The notes under the pieces were generated by a model, which had not been told where the DNA came from, searched no databases, and saw nothing but the letters and a program-made list of their open reading frames with translations. A stretch of 64,000 bases of DNA from Bizionia paragorgiae (GTDB taxonomy: Bacteria; Bacteroidota; Bacteroidia; Flavobacteriales; Flavobacteriaceae). The position numbers and the translations under genes were made by a program. Where the stretch lies: positions 62,001-126,000 of the forward strand of contig NZ_FNQK01000008.1 of the NCBI RefSeq assembly GCF_900107625.1, written 5' to 3'. Shown piece by piece: positions 9,313-18,274 of this stretch; the stretch's first letter is position 1; each line of letters starts with the position of its first letter.

Positions 9313-10305
9313 TTATTCACTTAGTGCAATTAATTTGTTTAAACTCGCTTTAGCCTTTAATCCAAACAAAGAGTCTTTTGCAAGTTCAAAGCCTTCGGTA
9401 TGACTTAGATTTTTAACCATAGCTATTGCTAGTCCGGCATTGGCACAGACCACATTGTTTTGAGCATCACTACCGTCTCCATTTATAATTTTTAAAAAGG
9501 TTTTTGCTGAGGTCTTAACGCTTTTCCCTCCATAAATGTCCTTAGGTTCAATAGTTGGTATATTTAAATCCTTAGGAGATAAAATGCTTTCTGATTGATT
9601 TGAAATGATTTTCGAATGCCCTGTTAAAGAAATTTCATCATAACCATCTAAGGCGTGGACAATACTATAGTTGATTTCAGTGTCTTGATAAAGGTAATTG
9701 TAAATACGCTGTAATTCTAAATTAAATACGCCTACCAATTGATGCTTTGGAAACGACGGATTAACCATGGGGCCTAGCATATTAAAAAATGTTTTAAGTC
9801 CTAAGTCCTTTCTCACTGGAGCCACTTTTTTTAACGCAGGATGGAATAAAGGGGCGTGTAAAAAGCAAATATTAGTTTCTTCTAAAGCTTTTTTTAATTC
9901 TGAAGGTTTATCAGAAAAAGTGATCCCTAGAGCCTCCATAACATTAGAGGATCCAGAAGCAGAAGATACGCCGTAATTTCCGTGTTTAGCAACTTGAACT
10001 CCAGCACCAGCGGTAACAAAAGAGGATAGCGTAGAGATGTTAAACGTATCTTTAGCATCACCACCTGTGCCACACAGGTCAATGGTGTTGTATTCAGATA
10101 GGTCTACAGGGATACACAATTCTAAAAGCGCATCGCGAAAACCTCTTAACTCATCTATAGTAATGCTGCGCATCATATATATGGTTAAGAATGAGGTGAT
10201 TTGCGCTTGGTTATACTTGCCTTTAGATATTTTCACGAGCACATCTTTAGCTTCTTCGCTAGACATGTGTTCTTGATTAATAAGTTTATTTAATATTGCT
10301 TTCAT
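9313..10305 (-). CDS. trpD: anthranilate phosphoribosyltransferase TrpD
   Basis: A 330-residue enzyme that attaches phosphoribose from PRPP to anthranilate. LCGTGGDAKDTFNIST near residue 78 is the PRPP-binding GTGGD motif. KHGNYGVSSASGSSNVMEALG near 107 and the HPALKKVAPVRKDLGLKTFFNMLGP region near 155-175 are anthranilate-site landmarks. The C-terminal region is normal in length. It starts one base from the trpG stop (10305 against 10307), consistent with coupled translation of trpG and trpD. Confidence 0.96.
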   Translation of the reverse strand: MKAILNKLINQEHMSSEEAKDVLVKISKGKYNQAQITSFLTIYMMRSITIDELRGFRDALLELCIPVDLSEYNTIDLCGTGGDAKDTFNISTLSSFVTAGAGVQVAKHGNYGVSSASGSSNVMEALGITFSDKPSELKKALEETNICFLHAPLFHPALKKVAPVRKDLGLKTFFNMLGPMVNPSFPKHQLVGVFNLELQRIYNYLYQDTEINYSIVHALDGYDEISLTGHSKIISNQSESILSPKDLNIPTIEPKDIYGGKSVKTSAKTFLKIINGDGSDAQNNVVCANAGLAIAMVKNLSHTEGFELAKDSLFGLKAKASLNKLIALSE

Positions 10306-10306
10306 T

Positions 10307-10873
10307 TTAACTCTGTATCCAGTTTTCTAAAATTTGTTTTCCATTGGGTGTTAATACCGATTCTGGGTGGTATTGCACGGCTTTGATATCATAAAGTTTA
10401 TGTCTTATCGACATGATTTGTCCGTTGTTATCAAAAGACGTGACTTCTAAACTATCAGGTAGCACCGTGCTAAGGACCCAAGAATGGTAACGACCGACCT
10501 CGAAAGTTTTTTCTAAACCTTTAAATAAGGGCTCATCGTCTACAATTACATTTACCGGTGTTGAAACACCGTGGTAAACGGTGTCTAAGTTTATTAATTG
10601 TCCGCCAAAAACTTCACCAATAGCCTGTAATCCTAAGCATACGCCTAAAATACTTTTGGTGGAGGCGTAGTGTTTTATAATGGATTTTAATAGTCCTGCT
10701 TCGTCAGGAATTCCCGGTCCAGGAGAGAGTACTATTTTATCGAACTTATCGACAAACTCTAGGGTTAATTTATCATTTCTTCTTACGGTAACTTTACAAT
10801 TTAAATCTTCTAAATAGTGGACGAGATTATAAGTAAAGCTGTCATAATTATCTATTACTAATATCTTTTTCAT
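10307..10873 (-). CDS. trpG: anthranilate synthase component II (glutamine amidotransferase) TrpG
   Basis: A 188-residue class I glutamine amidotransferase that supplies ammonia to TrpE. The triad is visible: the Cys in ILGVCLGLQAIGE near residue 79, and the His and Glu in VQYHPESVLTP near 168-170. The oxyanion strand appears as VLSPGPGIPDEAG near 50. It is a stand-alone subunit, not fused to trpD. The trpE stop is 19 bases upstream and trpD follows without a gap. As in other bacteria the subunit could also serve folate synthesis if no separate pabA exists; this cannot be told from the window. Confidence 0.95.
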   Translation of the reverse strand: MKKILVIDNYDSFTYNLVHYLEDLNCKVTVRRNDKLTLEFVDKFDKIVLSPGPGIPDEAGLLKSIIKHYASTKSILGVCLGLQAIGEVFGGQLINLDTVYHGVSTPVNVIVDDEPLFKGLEKTFEVGRYHSWVLSTVLPDSLEVTSFDNNGQIMSIRHKLYDIKAVQYHPESVLTPNGKQILENWIQS

Positions 10874-10892
10874 ATAAGGGATAGCATCTTAT

Positions 10893-12287
10893 TTAGATGT
10901 CTTTTGCTAATTCTATGGCTTTTGTTAAAGCCCCTAATTTGTTATACACTTCTTGTAATTCACTTTCGGGTTCGGATTTAGAAACTAATCCAGCGCCTGC
11001 CTGCCAATGCAGGGTGTGATTTTTACTTAAAAAGGTTCGTATCATAATAGCGTGATTATAATTACCATTAAAGTCCATAAAACCTATAGCTCCACCGTAA
11101 AACACACGACTTGTTTTTTCGTATTTTTCAATAAGTTTCATGGCGCTATGTTTTGGGGCGCCACTTAAGGTTCCTGCAGGGAATGTGTCGGCGACTACTT
11201 GCATGGTTTTTGTTCCTTTGTTAATTTGACCAGTAACTTTACTAACAAGGTGAATGACGTGCGAGAAAAACTGAGCCTCCTTATAAGTTTCCACTTTAAC
11301 GACGCTACCATTTCTACTCAAATCATTTCGAGCTAAGTCAACAAGCATAATATGTTCGGCATTTTCCTTCTCATCTTCCGCTAATTGTTTCGCCAACTCT
11401 ATGTCTTTAGAGTCATTACCCGTACGTTTAAAAGTACCAGCAATAGGGTGGATTTCAGCCTGACCATTGGACACTACTAATTGAGCTTCAGGTGAACTTC
11501 CAAAAATTTTAAAATCACCATAATCGAAATAAAATAGATAAGGGGAGGGGTTTATACTTCGTAAGGCTCGGTACACATTAAACTCGTCACCTTTAAAGTT
11601 TTGTGAAAACTTTTTAGATAAAACCAACTGAAAGACATCACCTCGTGCACAGTGTGTTTTTGCTAATTCGACCTGGTCCTTGTATTCTTCATCGGTAAGA
11701 TTAGATGAAATTTCAGAATCTGTGGTAAAATTATAAGTTGAAAAGTTTTTCGATTTTATAAGTTGAAGGATTTCATCAATATTATTTTCGGTATCATGAC
11801 AATGAGCAAAAATATAGGCTTCGTTCTTAAAGTGATTAATGGCAATAATATTTTGATACACGGCGTAGTAGATATCAGGAATGTCTATGGAATTAGGTTT
11901 TTCTGAAATTTCTATGTCTTCAAAATATTTTACCGCGTCGTAAGCTGTATATCCGAATATTCCGTTGTTATGAAATTTAAACTCATCATTAGAAGCGACC
12001 TTAAAACGTTTTGTGAATTTGTGGATTTTTTCAGCTACATTCTTTGTTTTATTGACCATTTCACTACCGTCAGGAAAGGTTTGTGTGATTCTTTTGCTAT
12101 CAATTTTTATTGAGGCTATGGGATTAAAACAGATGTAAGAAAAACTATTATCGCTAGCGTGGTAATCACTGCTTTCTAGTAAAATGCTATTAGGGTATTT
12201 GTCTCTTATTTTAAGGTAAATACTAACAGGAGTAATAGTGTCTGCAAGTATTTTTTTATAATGGGTGTAAAGACTAAAAGTTTTCAT
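10893..12287 (-). CDS. trpE: anthranilate synthase component I TrpE
   Basis: Converts chorismate to anthranilate, first and committed step of the pathway. The start is placed at the ATG at 12287 (MKTFSLYTHYKKIL), giving 464 residues. An in-frame ATG further up at 12347 would translate straight through the attenuator hairpin and is rejected. SILLESSDYHASDNSFSYI near residue 32 contains the LLES tryptophan feedback site. The chorismate-binding core is intact: IFGSSPEAQL, IHPIAGTFKRTGND, MLVDLARNDLSRNG, TFPAGTLSGAPKHSAM and YGGAIGFMDFNG. It is preceded by an attenuator and leader peptide (12307-12440), so expression should rise when charged tRNA-Trp is scarce. Confidence 0.95.
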   Translation of the reverse strand: MKTFSLYTHYKKILADTITPVSIYLKIRDKYPNSILLESSDYHASDNSFSYICFNPIASIKIDSKRITQTFPDGSEMVNKTKNVAEKIHKFTKRFKVASNDEFKFHNNGIFGYTAYDAVKYFEDIEISEKPNSIDIPDIYYAVYQNIIAINHFKNEAYIFAHCHDTENNIDEILQLIKSKNFSTYNFTTDSEISSNLTDEEYKDQVELAKTHCARGDVFQLVLSKKFSQNFKGDEFNVYRALRSINPSPYLFYFDYGDFKIFGSSPEAQLVVSNGQAEIHPIAGTFKRTGNDSKDIELAKQLAEDEKENAEHIMLVDLARNDLSRNGSVVKVETYKEAQFFSHVIHLVSKVTGQINKGTKTMQVVADTFPAGTLSGAPKHSAMKLIEKYEKTSRVFYGGAIGFMDFNGNYNHAIMIRTFLSKNHTLHWQAGAGLVSKSEPESELQEVYNKLGALTKAIELAKDI

Positions 12288-12306
12288 TGTTGAAATTTTA
12301 TAATAC

Positions 12307-12344
12307 AAAAAAAAAAGGCTTGTCGTGAATGACAAGCCTTTTTT
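12307..12344 (-). terminator. trp attenuator terminator
   Basis: A near-ideal intrinsic terminator in the trp leader. On the minus strand the 14-nt arm AAAAAAGGCTTGTC, a 6-nt loop ATTCAC and the arm GACAAGCCTTTTTT form a perfect stem continuing into ten U residues, 20 bases before the trpE ATG. The loop and inner stem contain TTCACGA (minus strand, 12329-12323). This is exactly complementary to TCGTGAA in the last codons of the leader peptide (12388-12382), which gives a mutually exclusive antiterminator pairing. Confidence 0.93.
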
Positions 12345-12377
12345 CAATATATTTTGATTTAAATTATACGAATAGGG

Positions 12378-12440
12378 TTAGTTCACGATTGTTAATTTTC
12401 GAGAATTCCACCACCACGTTGTATTTAAAATTGTGTTCAT
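12378..12440 (-). CDS. trpL: trp operon leader peptide with three tandem Trp codons
   Basis: A 20-codon open frame, ATG at 12440 and TAA at 12380-12378, encoding MNTILNTTWWWNSRKLTIVN. Codons 9-11 are TGG TGG TGG in a genome segment where Trp is rare. The frame ends 33 bases before the terminator stem. The last codons (ATC GTG AAC) contain the 7-nt segment able to pair with the terminator. A ribosome stalled on the Trp codons would leave this segment free to form the antiterminator, while one that reaches the stop codon would cover it. This is the layout of classical ribosome-mediated attenuation. The peptide is likely regulatory only. Confidence 0.9.
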   Translation of the reverse strand: MNTILNTTWWWNSRKLTIVN

Positions 12441-12459
12441 TTTGTTTTTTGATATGGGA

Positions 12460-12467
12460 CAAATATA
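12460..12467 (-). promoter_or_regulatory. putative -7 element of the trp operon promoter
   Basis: TATATTTG on the minus strand matches the Bacteroidota -7 consensus TAnnTTTG and lies 20 bases upstream of the trpL ATG. Transcription would start about a dozen bases before the leader peptide. No convincing -33 TTG element is present at the usual spacing, so this is a partial promoter match. Confidence 0.5.
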
Positions 12468-12686
12468 TAAATGAAAATTTAAAATCCCTTATAAATATCT
12501 GTTAAAACGCAATTTGTTTTTTAGTTACACGTATTTATTGAAATCTAAATTGGTTTTAAATTTAGATTTATGCTGATGGTTTTCTAAAAAAATTAACAGT
12601 GAAAATAAGATAAATTTACAAGAAATGTTAATTGCGTGTTGTGATTTTTGATTATTGGTTTTTAGTAATAAAACATATTTTTCCTA

Positions 12687-12716
12687 TTGGAAGGAAAAAG
12701 CAAAACCTTAACTTTG
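12687..12716 (+). promoter_or_regulatory. promoter of the rhodanese genes
   Basis: TTG at 12687-12689 and TAACTTTG at 12709-12716 (perfect TAnnTTTG), 19 bases apart, ending 18 bases before the ATG at 12735. This is a full Bacteroidota -33/-7 promoter. A short inverted repeat (TTTTTCC ... GGAAAAA, roughly 12679-12699) overlaps the -33 region and could be a regulator site, though it is too short to rely on. Confidence 0.65.
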
Positions 12717-12734
12717 TAATCTAAAATAATTATT

Positions 12735-13046
12735 ATGGCAGATTTAACACAAGAGCTTTGGGCAGATAAGCTAAAAAATGATGACAATGCCGTCCTAATA
12801 GATGTGCGCACAGAAGAGGAGTTTGGTGAGGGATACATTCCGAACGCTATTAACATGAATATATTTAAAGGGCAGGCCTTCGTTTATGAGTTGGAAGCGT
12901 TAGATAAAAGTAAAAATTATTATGTCTATTGTAGATCGGGCGGACGAAGTGGTCAAGCTTGTGAGATCATGAATCAAATGGGCTTCGAAAATGCGTATAA
13001 TCTTATGGGAGGCTTTTCGGAATGGACAGGAGAAAAAACAATTTAA
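12735..13046 (+). CDS. cytoplasmic rhodanese-domain protein
   Basis: A 103-residue single-domain rhodanese without a signal peptide. LIDVRTEEEFGEGYIPNAIN near residue 24 is the first rhodanese signature. The active-site loop YCRSGGRSGQACEIMNQMGF near 66 carries the catalytic Cys in a C-R-S-G-G-R loop. Such proteins move sulfane sulfur via a cysteine persulfide; the acceptor is unknown. It has its own perfect promoter. It is followed 23 bases later by a lipoprotein rhodanese of the same fold, so the two are probably cotranscribed, acting on opposite sides of the inner membrane. Confidence 0.9.
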   Translation: MADLTQELWADKLKNDDNAVLIDVRTEEEFGEGYIPNAINMNIFKGQAFVYELEALDKSKNYYVYCRSGGRSGQACEIMNQMGFENAYNLMGGFSEWTGEKTI

Positions 13047-13069
13047 TAATAACGTGGAATAAAATAATT

Positions 13070-13459
13070 ATGAAGAAACTAGTTTTAATTTTAGTCGTAG
13101 CGTTAAGTTTTTTAGGATGTGAAAAGTCGTCTGAGGGGGTGATTACCGAGGTGAGTCGCGAAGAGATGGATTTAATAATGGAGCTTGAAAAAGTGCAGTT
13201 AATCGATGTAAGAACTGCTGAGGAGTTTGATCTTGGTCACATTATTAACGCTCAAAATATTGATATCAGTTCAGAGACCTTTGACGCAGATATAGAATCG
13301 TTAGATAAAGAACAACCTGTAGTGTTATACTGTAGATCAGGAAATAGAAGTGCAAAGTGTGCACAGAAAATGAAAGCAGCAGGGTTTAAAAAAATATATG
13401 ATTTAACCGAAGGGTTTTCAAAATGGGAACATGCTAAATTTAATACTGTGAATAACTAG
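13070..13459 (+). CDS. rhodanese-domain lipoprotein
   Basis: The start is set at the ATG at 13070 because it yields a clean lipoprotein signal, MKKLVLILVVALSFLGC, with lipobox Cys at residue 17. An upstream in-frame ATG inside the previous gene would bury it. The mature part is one rhodanese domain: LIDVRTAEEFDLGHIINAQN near residue 45 and the catalytic loop VLYCRSGNRSAKCAQKMKAAGF near 85. It would sit on a membrane facing the periplasm or the surface. It partners with the cytoplasmic rhodanese just upstream. 129 residues in all. Confidence 0.9.
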   Translation: MKKLVLILVVALSFLGCEKSSEGVITEVSREEMDLIMELEKVQLIDVRTAEEFDLGHIINAQNIDISSETFDADIESLDKEQPVVLYCRSGNRSAKCAQKMKAAGFKKIYDLTEGFSKWEHAKFNTVNN

Positions 13460-13491
13460 TATTTCGCAAACCCATACATTTATAGTACTAT

Positions 13492-13534
13492 TCGCTAATT
13501 TTTTGTTAAGCAAAATTTAGCGATTATTTTTTTT
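13492..13534 (+). terminator. terminator after the rhodanese pair
   Basis: An imperfect stem of about 13 bp (TCGCTAATTTTTTG against CAAAATTTAGCGA, small loop) starts 33 bases after the lipoprotein stop and is followed by a long T-rich run at 13525-13534. The position fits termination before the copper-efflux operon. Confidence 0.6.
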
Positions 13535-13552
13535 GTATCTTCGTAAGCAATT

Positions 13553-13966
13553 ATGAAACAACTAATCCATAAAATAGTGTCTTTGTCGATGGCGATTGTA
13601 GTGTTATTCTCTACAATGTCATTTACTATTGATATGCATTTTTGTGGAGATACATTAATGGATACAGCCATTTTCCAACAAGTGAAAACTTGTGGAATGG
13701 ACATGGAAAATCCGTTAACGGAAGGTTGTTCTGTTACTAAAAAGAACTGTTGTAGTGATGAGCAGGTTGTTGTAGACGGTCAAGATGAATTACAACTTCA
13801 TGCGGAGCAAATCACGCTTGAGCAACAAGTATTTATTGTTTCATTTGTATACAGCTATATCAACCTTTTTGAAAGTGTTGATAAAAAGAAAACGTCTTTC
13901 GAGGCCTATAAACCACCCCTCGTCACTAAAGAGATCTTCAAACTTGACGAGACTTACTTAATTTGA
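13553..13966 (+). CDS. HYC_CC_PP family protein
   Basis: A 137-residue small exported protein. A hydrophobic N-terminal signal/anchor (about residues 8-27) is followed by MHFCGDTLMD (the HYC motif, here HFC), a Cys-rich stretch with NCC near residue 62, and a C-terminal YKPPLVTKEI (the PP motif). This combination is typical of a family known almost only from Bacteroidota, encoded directly upstream of CusA/CzcA-type pumps. The conserved His and Cys residues suggest metal binding in the periplasm, but the function has not been shown. It is the first gene of the efflux locus; cusA follows after 107 bases. Confidence 0.85.
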   Translation: MKQLIHKIVSLSMAIVVLFSTMSFTIDMHFCGDTLMDTAIFQQVKTCGMDMENPLTEGCSVTKKNCCSDEQVVVDGQDELQLHAEQITLEQQVFIVSFVYSYINLFESVDKKKTSFEAYKPPLVTKEIFKLDETYLI

Positions 13967-14073
13967 TTTTTAAACAATAGACTGTGTTATCCAGTGATTC
14001 AATTCATTAGGATGATTTCTTGTATTCGGTGTTTTCTATACGCCAATGTCTAACTGTTTAATTATCAAAACTC

Positions 14074-17000
14074 ATGCTGAATAAAAGCATTAAATTTCTA
14101 ATAGAGAATAAACTCGTAGCCGTTTTATTACTTGTCCTTTTTATAGGTTGGGGAACAGTAAACGCACCTTTTAATTGGGATACTGGATTTTTACCAAGCA
14201 ATCCTGTAGCCGTAGATGCTATTCCGGATATTGGTGAAAACCAACAAATTGTATTCACCAAATGGGATGGCATTTCACCTCAAGATATCGAGGACCAAAT
14301 TACCTATCCTTTAACTACAACCTTGCTTGGAATTCCAGGGGTAAAAACCATTCGTAGCTCGTCTATGTTTGGGTTTTCTAGCATCTATATTATTTTTGAA
14401 GAGGATGTAGAATTCTATTGGAGTCGTAGTCGGATTTTAGAAAAACTGAATTCCCTACCTAGCGGATTGCTGCCAGACGGTGTTATGCCAACATTAGGTC
14501 CAGATGCAACCGGTTTAGGACAAATCTATTGGTACACCTTAGAAGGTCGTGACGAAAATGGAAATGTAACTGGTGGTTGGGATCTACACGAACTGAGAAG
14601 CATTCAAGATTACTATGTGAAATATGCCTTGTCATCTGCAAGTGGTGTTTCTGAAGTAGCGTCTATTGGTGGTTACGTCCAGGAATATCAAATTGATGTG
14701 AATCCCGAATTGATGCGTCAATACAATATTGGTTTAAACCAAGTGGTAAAAGCAGTCAAGGATAGTAATAAAGATATTGGAGCTCAAACTTTAGAAATTA
14801 ATCAAGCCGAATATTTAGTGCGTGGTTTAGGCTATGTAAAGTCCGTATCAGATATTGAAAATGCTGTGGTGACTTCGGAAGATTACAAATCTATTCGAAT
14901 TAAAGATATTGCTAAAGTAGCTTTAGGTCCTGAAGCACGAAGAGGGATCTTAGATAAAGAAGGTGCTGAGGTCGTTGGTGGTGTTGTAGTGGCACGTTAT
15001 GGAGCCAACCCAATGGAAGTCATTAATAACGTCAAAGAAAAAATTAGTGAATTAAGTACAGGATTACCTTCTAAAGTTTTAGCCGACGGCAGAACGTCTC
15101 AGCTAACCGTTGTTCCTTTTTATGATCGCTCCGAGCTGATTCAAGAAACTTTAGGAACCTTAAACGAAGCACTAACCTTGGAGATTTTAATTACCATTTT
15201 GGTGATTATCATCATGGTGTTCAATCTGCGTGCTTCCATTTTAATTTCCGGACTGCTACCTGTTGCGGTGCTCATGGTATTTATAGCGATGAAACTCTTT
15301 AATGTCGACGCCAATATTGTTGCTTTATCAGGTATTGCCATTGCTATTGGGACCATGGTTGATGTGGGGGTGATATTATCCGAAAACATTATTCGACATC
15401 TCGATGATGATGACGGTAAAGAGTCTATAAATACTGTCGTTTATAATGCCACGGCAGAAGTTTCTGGAGCTATCGTAACCGCAGTAATGACCACTATTAT
15501 TAGTTTCATTCCTGTATTTACTATGATTGGTGCCGAAGGAAAATTATTCCGACCATTAGCATTCACAAAGACTTTTGCTTTAACGGCTTCCATACTTGTG
15601 GCTTTATTCTTAATTCCGCCGTTTGCAGCATTTTTATTCAGAAGAAAAAGTATTAAAAAGAGTTTCAGCTATATATTAAACACAGCTTTAATCCTCGCGG
15701 GAATAGCTGGGCTTTTCTATGGCTATTGGTTGGGGATTGTTTTAATAGCATTTGGAGTTACAGGTATTTTAAAACTTCAAGATATTGTTGATGCAAAACG
15801 AGCAAACCTTATTAATATTGTTATTTCAGCATCCGCTATCGTCTTCCTTTTAGCGGAATACTGGAGACCGTTGGGTGTCGATAAAAGCATCTTCTGGAAC
15901 CTGATTTTTGTTGGAGTCATTTGCTTCGGACTATTAGGTGCATTTTCATTATTTATCAAATTCTATACTCGGATTTTGAGATGGTGTTTAGATAATAAAG
16001 TATTGTTTTTATCTGTTCCAACCGCAATTATTGTGGCAGGATTCTTCATTATGAAAAACACAGGTAAAGAGTTTATGCCATCATTAAATGAAGGTTCCTT
16101 TTTACTAATGCCGACATCCATGCCGCATTCTGGAGTGGAAGAAAACAAACGTGTTCTACAACAATTAGATATGGCAGTTGCTAGTATTCCAGAAATCGAA
16201 ACGGTGGTTGGAAAAGCCGGTAGAACAGAGTCTGCTTTAGATCCAGCGCCACTATCTATGTACGAGAATATTATTCAGTATAAGCCAGAATATATGCTGA
16301 ATGAAGATAACGAACGTCAGCGTTATAAAGTGAATGATGATGGATTGTTTGAATTGAAAGATGGACGATTGGTTTATAATGAAAATTTAGTTGAAAGTTC
16401 AAATGAAAACATCAACAAATCGGTAATCAATTCCACTTCAACCAAAATCACGAACGCGCAACTCATTCCAGATAAGGATGGTGAATTCTTCCGAAATTGG
16501 CGACCAGAAATAAAATCACCTGATGATATTTGGGATGAAATTGTAAGAGTAACTAAATTACCAGGAGTAACGTCTGCACCTAGATTGCAACCTATTGAAA
16601 CCCGATTGGTAATGCTTCAAACAGGAATGCGAGCACCAATGGGAATAAAAGTAAAAGGTCAAGATTTAAAACAGATTGAAGCTTTTGGAGTGCAATTAGA
16701 AGGTATTCTTAAACATGCCGAAGGTGTAAAACAAGAAGCTGTTTTTGCCGATAGGATTGTTGGTAAACCGTATTTGTTGATTGATATTGATAGAGAGAAA
16801 ATTGCGCGTTACGGAATTTCTATTGCCGATGTGCAGGAGGTTTTAAAAGTCGCTGTTGGTGGCATGTCGCTTACCCAAACGGTCGAAGGTAGAGAGCGTT
16901 ACGGAGTTCGTGTACGTTACCCAAGAGAATTACGAGGAAATCCTTCCGATTTAGAGCAAATTTATATTCCTGTTGAAAAAGGAAATCCAGTGCCTTTAAG

Positions 17001-17811
17001 TGAATTAGCAAATATTCGTTATGAGCAAGGTCCGCAAGTAATTAAAAGTGAAGACACCTTCTTAGTAGGATATGTATTGTTTGACAAATTAGAAGGTTTC
17101 GCTGAAGTTAATGTGGTTGAAAGTGCGCAAGCGTTGATTCAAGAGCATATTAAATCCGGAAAGTTAATCGTGCCAAAAGGAATTAGTTATGAGTTTACTG
17201 GAACCTATGAAAATCAGCTGCGTGCAGAAAAAACACTATCGGTTGTGGTTCCTTTAGCTTTAGCCATTATATTTTTAATTCTGTACTTCCAATTCCGTTC
17301 GGTAACCACCTCATTAATGGTATTTACGGGAATTGCTGTGGCATTTGGTGGCGGATTTATTATGATTTGGCTCTATGGTCAAGACTGGTTTTTAAACTTC
17401 AATTTCTTTGGTGAAAACCTGCGAGATTTATTCCAAATGCACGCCATTAATTTAAGTGTGGCTGTTTGGGTTGGGTTTATTGCACTTTTCGGAATTGCTA
17501 CCGATGATGGTGTGGTTATGGCAACGTATTTAACGCAAACTTTCGATAGAAATTCACCTGATACCAAGAAAGAAATTAGAGCATCGATTGTAGAAGCAGG
17601 AGAAAAACGTATCAGACCATGTTTAATGACAACAGCTACAACCATATTAGCATTACTACCAGTATTAACCTCAACAGGGCGTGGAAGTGATATTATGATA
17701 CCAATGGCTATTCCAAGTTTCGGAGGAATGCTTATCGCGCTAATAACTCTGTTTGTTGTACCTGTGCTGTATAGCTGGAGAGCGGAGATGAAAGTGAAAA
17801 ACGAAAAGTGA
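14074..17811 (+). CDS. cusA: CusA/CzcA-family heavy-metal efflux RND transporter
   Basis: A 1245-residue inner-membrane RND pump, longer than the usual ~1040 because of inserted segments around residues 530-640 and 720-800. TM1 is at the N-terminus (LVAVLLLVLFIGWGTVN). The proton-relay helix GIAIAIGTMVDVGVILSENI near residue 420 and the second-half counterpart GIATDDGVVMATYLTQ near 1145 are present. FKFMPSLNEGSF-type porter sequence appears as EFMPSLNEGSFLLMPTSMPH near 665, with Met residues typical of Cu+/Ag+ pumps. The surrounding CopA, CusB-like adaptor and HMA protein point to copper or silver. The cognate TolC is separated from it by an S23 element at 17831-18392. Confidence 0.93.
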   Translation: MLNKSIKFLIENKLVAVLLLVLFIGWGTVNAPFNWDTGFLPSNPVAVDAIPDIGENQQIVFTKWDGISPQDIEDQITYPLTTTLLGIPGVKTIRSSSMFGFSSIYIIFEEDVEFYWSRSRILEKLNSLPSGLLPDGVMPTLGPDATGLGQIYWYTLEGRDENGNVTGGWDLHELRSIQDYYVKYALSSASGVSEVASIGGYVQEYQIDVNPELMRQYNIGLNQVVKAVKDSNKDIGAQTLEINQAEYLVRGLGYVKSVSDIENAVVTSEDYKSIRIKDIAKVALGPEARRGILDKEGAEVVGGVVVARYGANPMEVINNVKEKISELSTGLPSKVLADGRTSQLTVVPFYDRSELIQETLGTLNEALTLEILITILVIIIMVFNLRASILISGLLPVAVLMVFIAMKLFNVDANIVALSGIAIAIGTMVDVGVILSENIIRHLDDDDGKESINTVVYNATAEVSGAIVTAVMTTIISFIPVFTMIGAEGKLFRPLAFTKTFALTASILVALFLIPPFAAFLFRRKSIKKSFSYILNTALILAGIAGLFYGYWLGIVLIAFGVTGILKLQDIVDAKRANLINIVISASAIVFLLAEYWRPLGVDKSIFWNLIFVGVICFGLLGAFSLFIKFYTRILRWCLDNKVLFLSVPTAIIVAGFFIMKNTGKEFMPSLNEGSFLLMPTSMPHSGVEENKRVLQQLDMAVASIPEIETVVGKAGRTESALDPAPLSMYENIIQYKPEYMLNEDNERQRYKVNDDGLFELKDGRLVYNENLVESSNENINKSVINSTSTKITNAQLIPDKDGEFFRNWRPEIKSPDDIWDEIVRVTKLPGVTSAPRLQPIETRLVMLQTGMRAPMGIKVKGQDLKQIEAFGVQLEGILKHAEGVKQEAVFADRIVGKPYLLIDIDREKIARYGISIADVQEVLKVAVGGMSLTQTVEGRERYGVRVRYPRELRGNPSDLEQIYIPVEKGNPVPLSELANIRYEQGPQVIKSEDTFLVGYVLFDKLEGFAEVNVVESAQALIQEHIKSGKLIVPKGISYEFTGTYENQLRAEKTLSVVVPLALAIIFLILYFQFRSVTTSLMVFTGIAVAFGGGFIMIWLYGQDWFLNFNFFGENLRDLFQMHAINLSVAVWVGFIALFGIATDDGVVMATYLTQTFDRNSPDTKKEIRASIVEAGEKRIRPCLMTTATTILALLPVLTSTGRGSDIMIPMAIPSFGGMLIALITLFVVPVLYSWRAEMKVKNEK

Positions 17812-17830
17812 TTAGTGAAAAATTAGATGT

Positions 17831-17863
17831 TCGAAGCCCGAAGCTCGACGTTGGATGCTGGAA
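17831..17863 (+). repeat. left inverted end of the S23 cassette
   Basis: Begins TCGAAGCCCGAAGCTCGA and ends GGATGCTGGAA. Compared with the reverse complement of 18360-18392, the blocks TCGA, GAAGCT, GGA and GCTGGAA are identical and in register. GC content is higher than in the surrounding AT-rich DNA. Confidence 0.6.
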
Positions 17864-17905
17864 CTTGGTGTATTATAAATTAGAATTTAGAAAAGATTTA
17901 GAAAT

Positions 17906-18274
17906 ATGATAAAGTCTTATAAAGATTTAGAAGTTCATAAGTTGGCTTTCGATTTGGCCATGGATATTTTTTGGGAAACCCGAAAATTTCCGAAAGAAGA
18001 GGTGTATTCCTTGACTTCTCAACTTGTTCGTTCTTCTCGTTCTGTAAGTGCAAACATTAGCGAAGGTTGGGCTAAGAGGAGTTATGATTCTGTTTTTAAG
18101 CAACACTTAATTCACTCGTTAGGTTCCAATTCTGAAACTGAAGAATGGCTGAATTACGCTCACTCCTGTGGTTATTTGTCTACAGAAAAATATAAAGAGC
18201 TTACAGAAAGAAACGATAGAGTCGGTAAAATGTTAACGAAGCTTCATCAAAATTGGAGAAATTATGAGAAATAA
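17906..18274 (+). CDS. four helix bundle protein (S23/IVP family)
   Basis: A 122-residue all-helical protein of the family first seen in intervening sequences of 23S rRNA genes (S23). Landmarks are SYKDLEVHKLAFDLAMDIF at the N-terminus, LTSQLVRSSRSVSANISEGW near residue 36-55, and SNSETEEWLNYAHSCGYL near 75. Members are frequent stand-alone genes in Bacteroidota, and their cellular role is unresolved. Here it sits inside a repeat-bounded cassette in the middle of a metal-efflux operon and has no logical tie to metal transport. Its last codons overlap the first possible ATG of the TolC frame by 11 bases. Confidence 0.9.
   Translation: MIKSYKDLEVHKLAFDLAMDIFWETRKFPKEEVYSLTSQLVRSSRSVSANISEGWAKRSYDSVFKQHLIHSLGSNSETEEWLNYAHSCGYLSTEKYKELTERNDRVGKMLTKLHQNWRNYEK

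Noticed and set aside
12287-12347. Longer trpE start (20 additional codons)
   Set aside because: The extra codons are the attenuator hairpin itself, and the family N-terminus begins at 12287.
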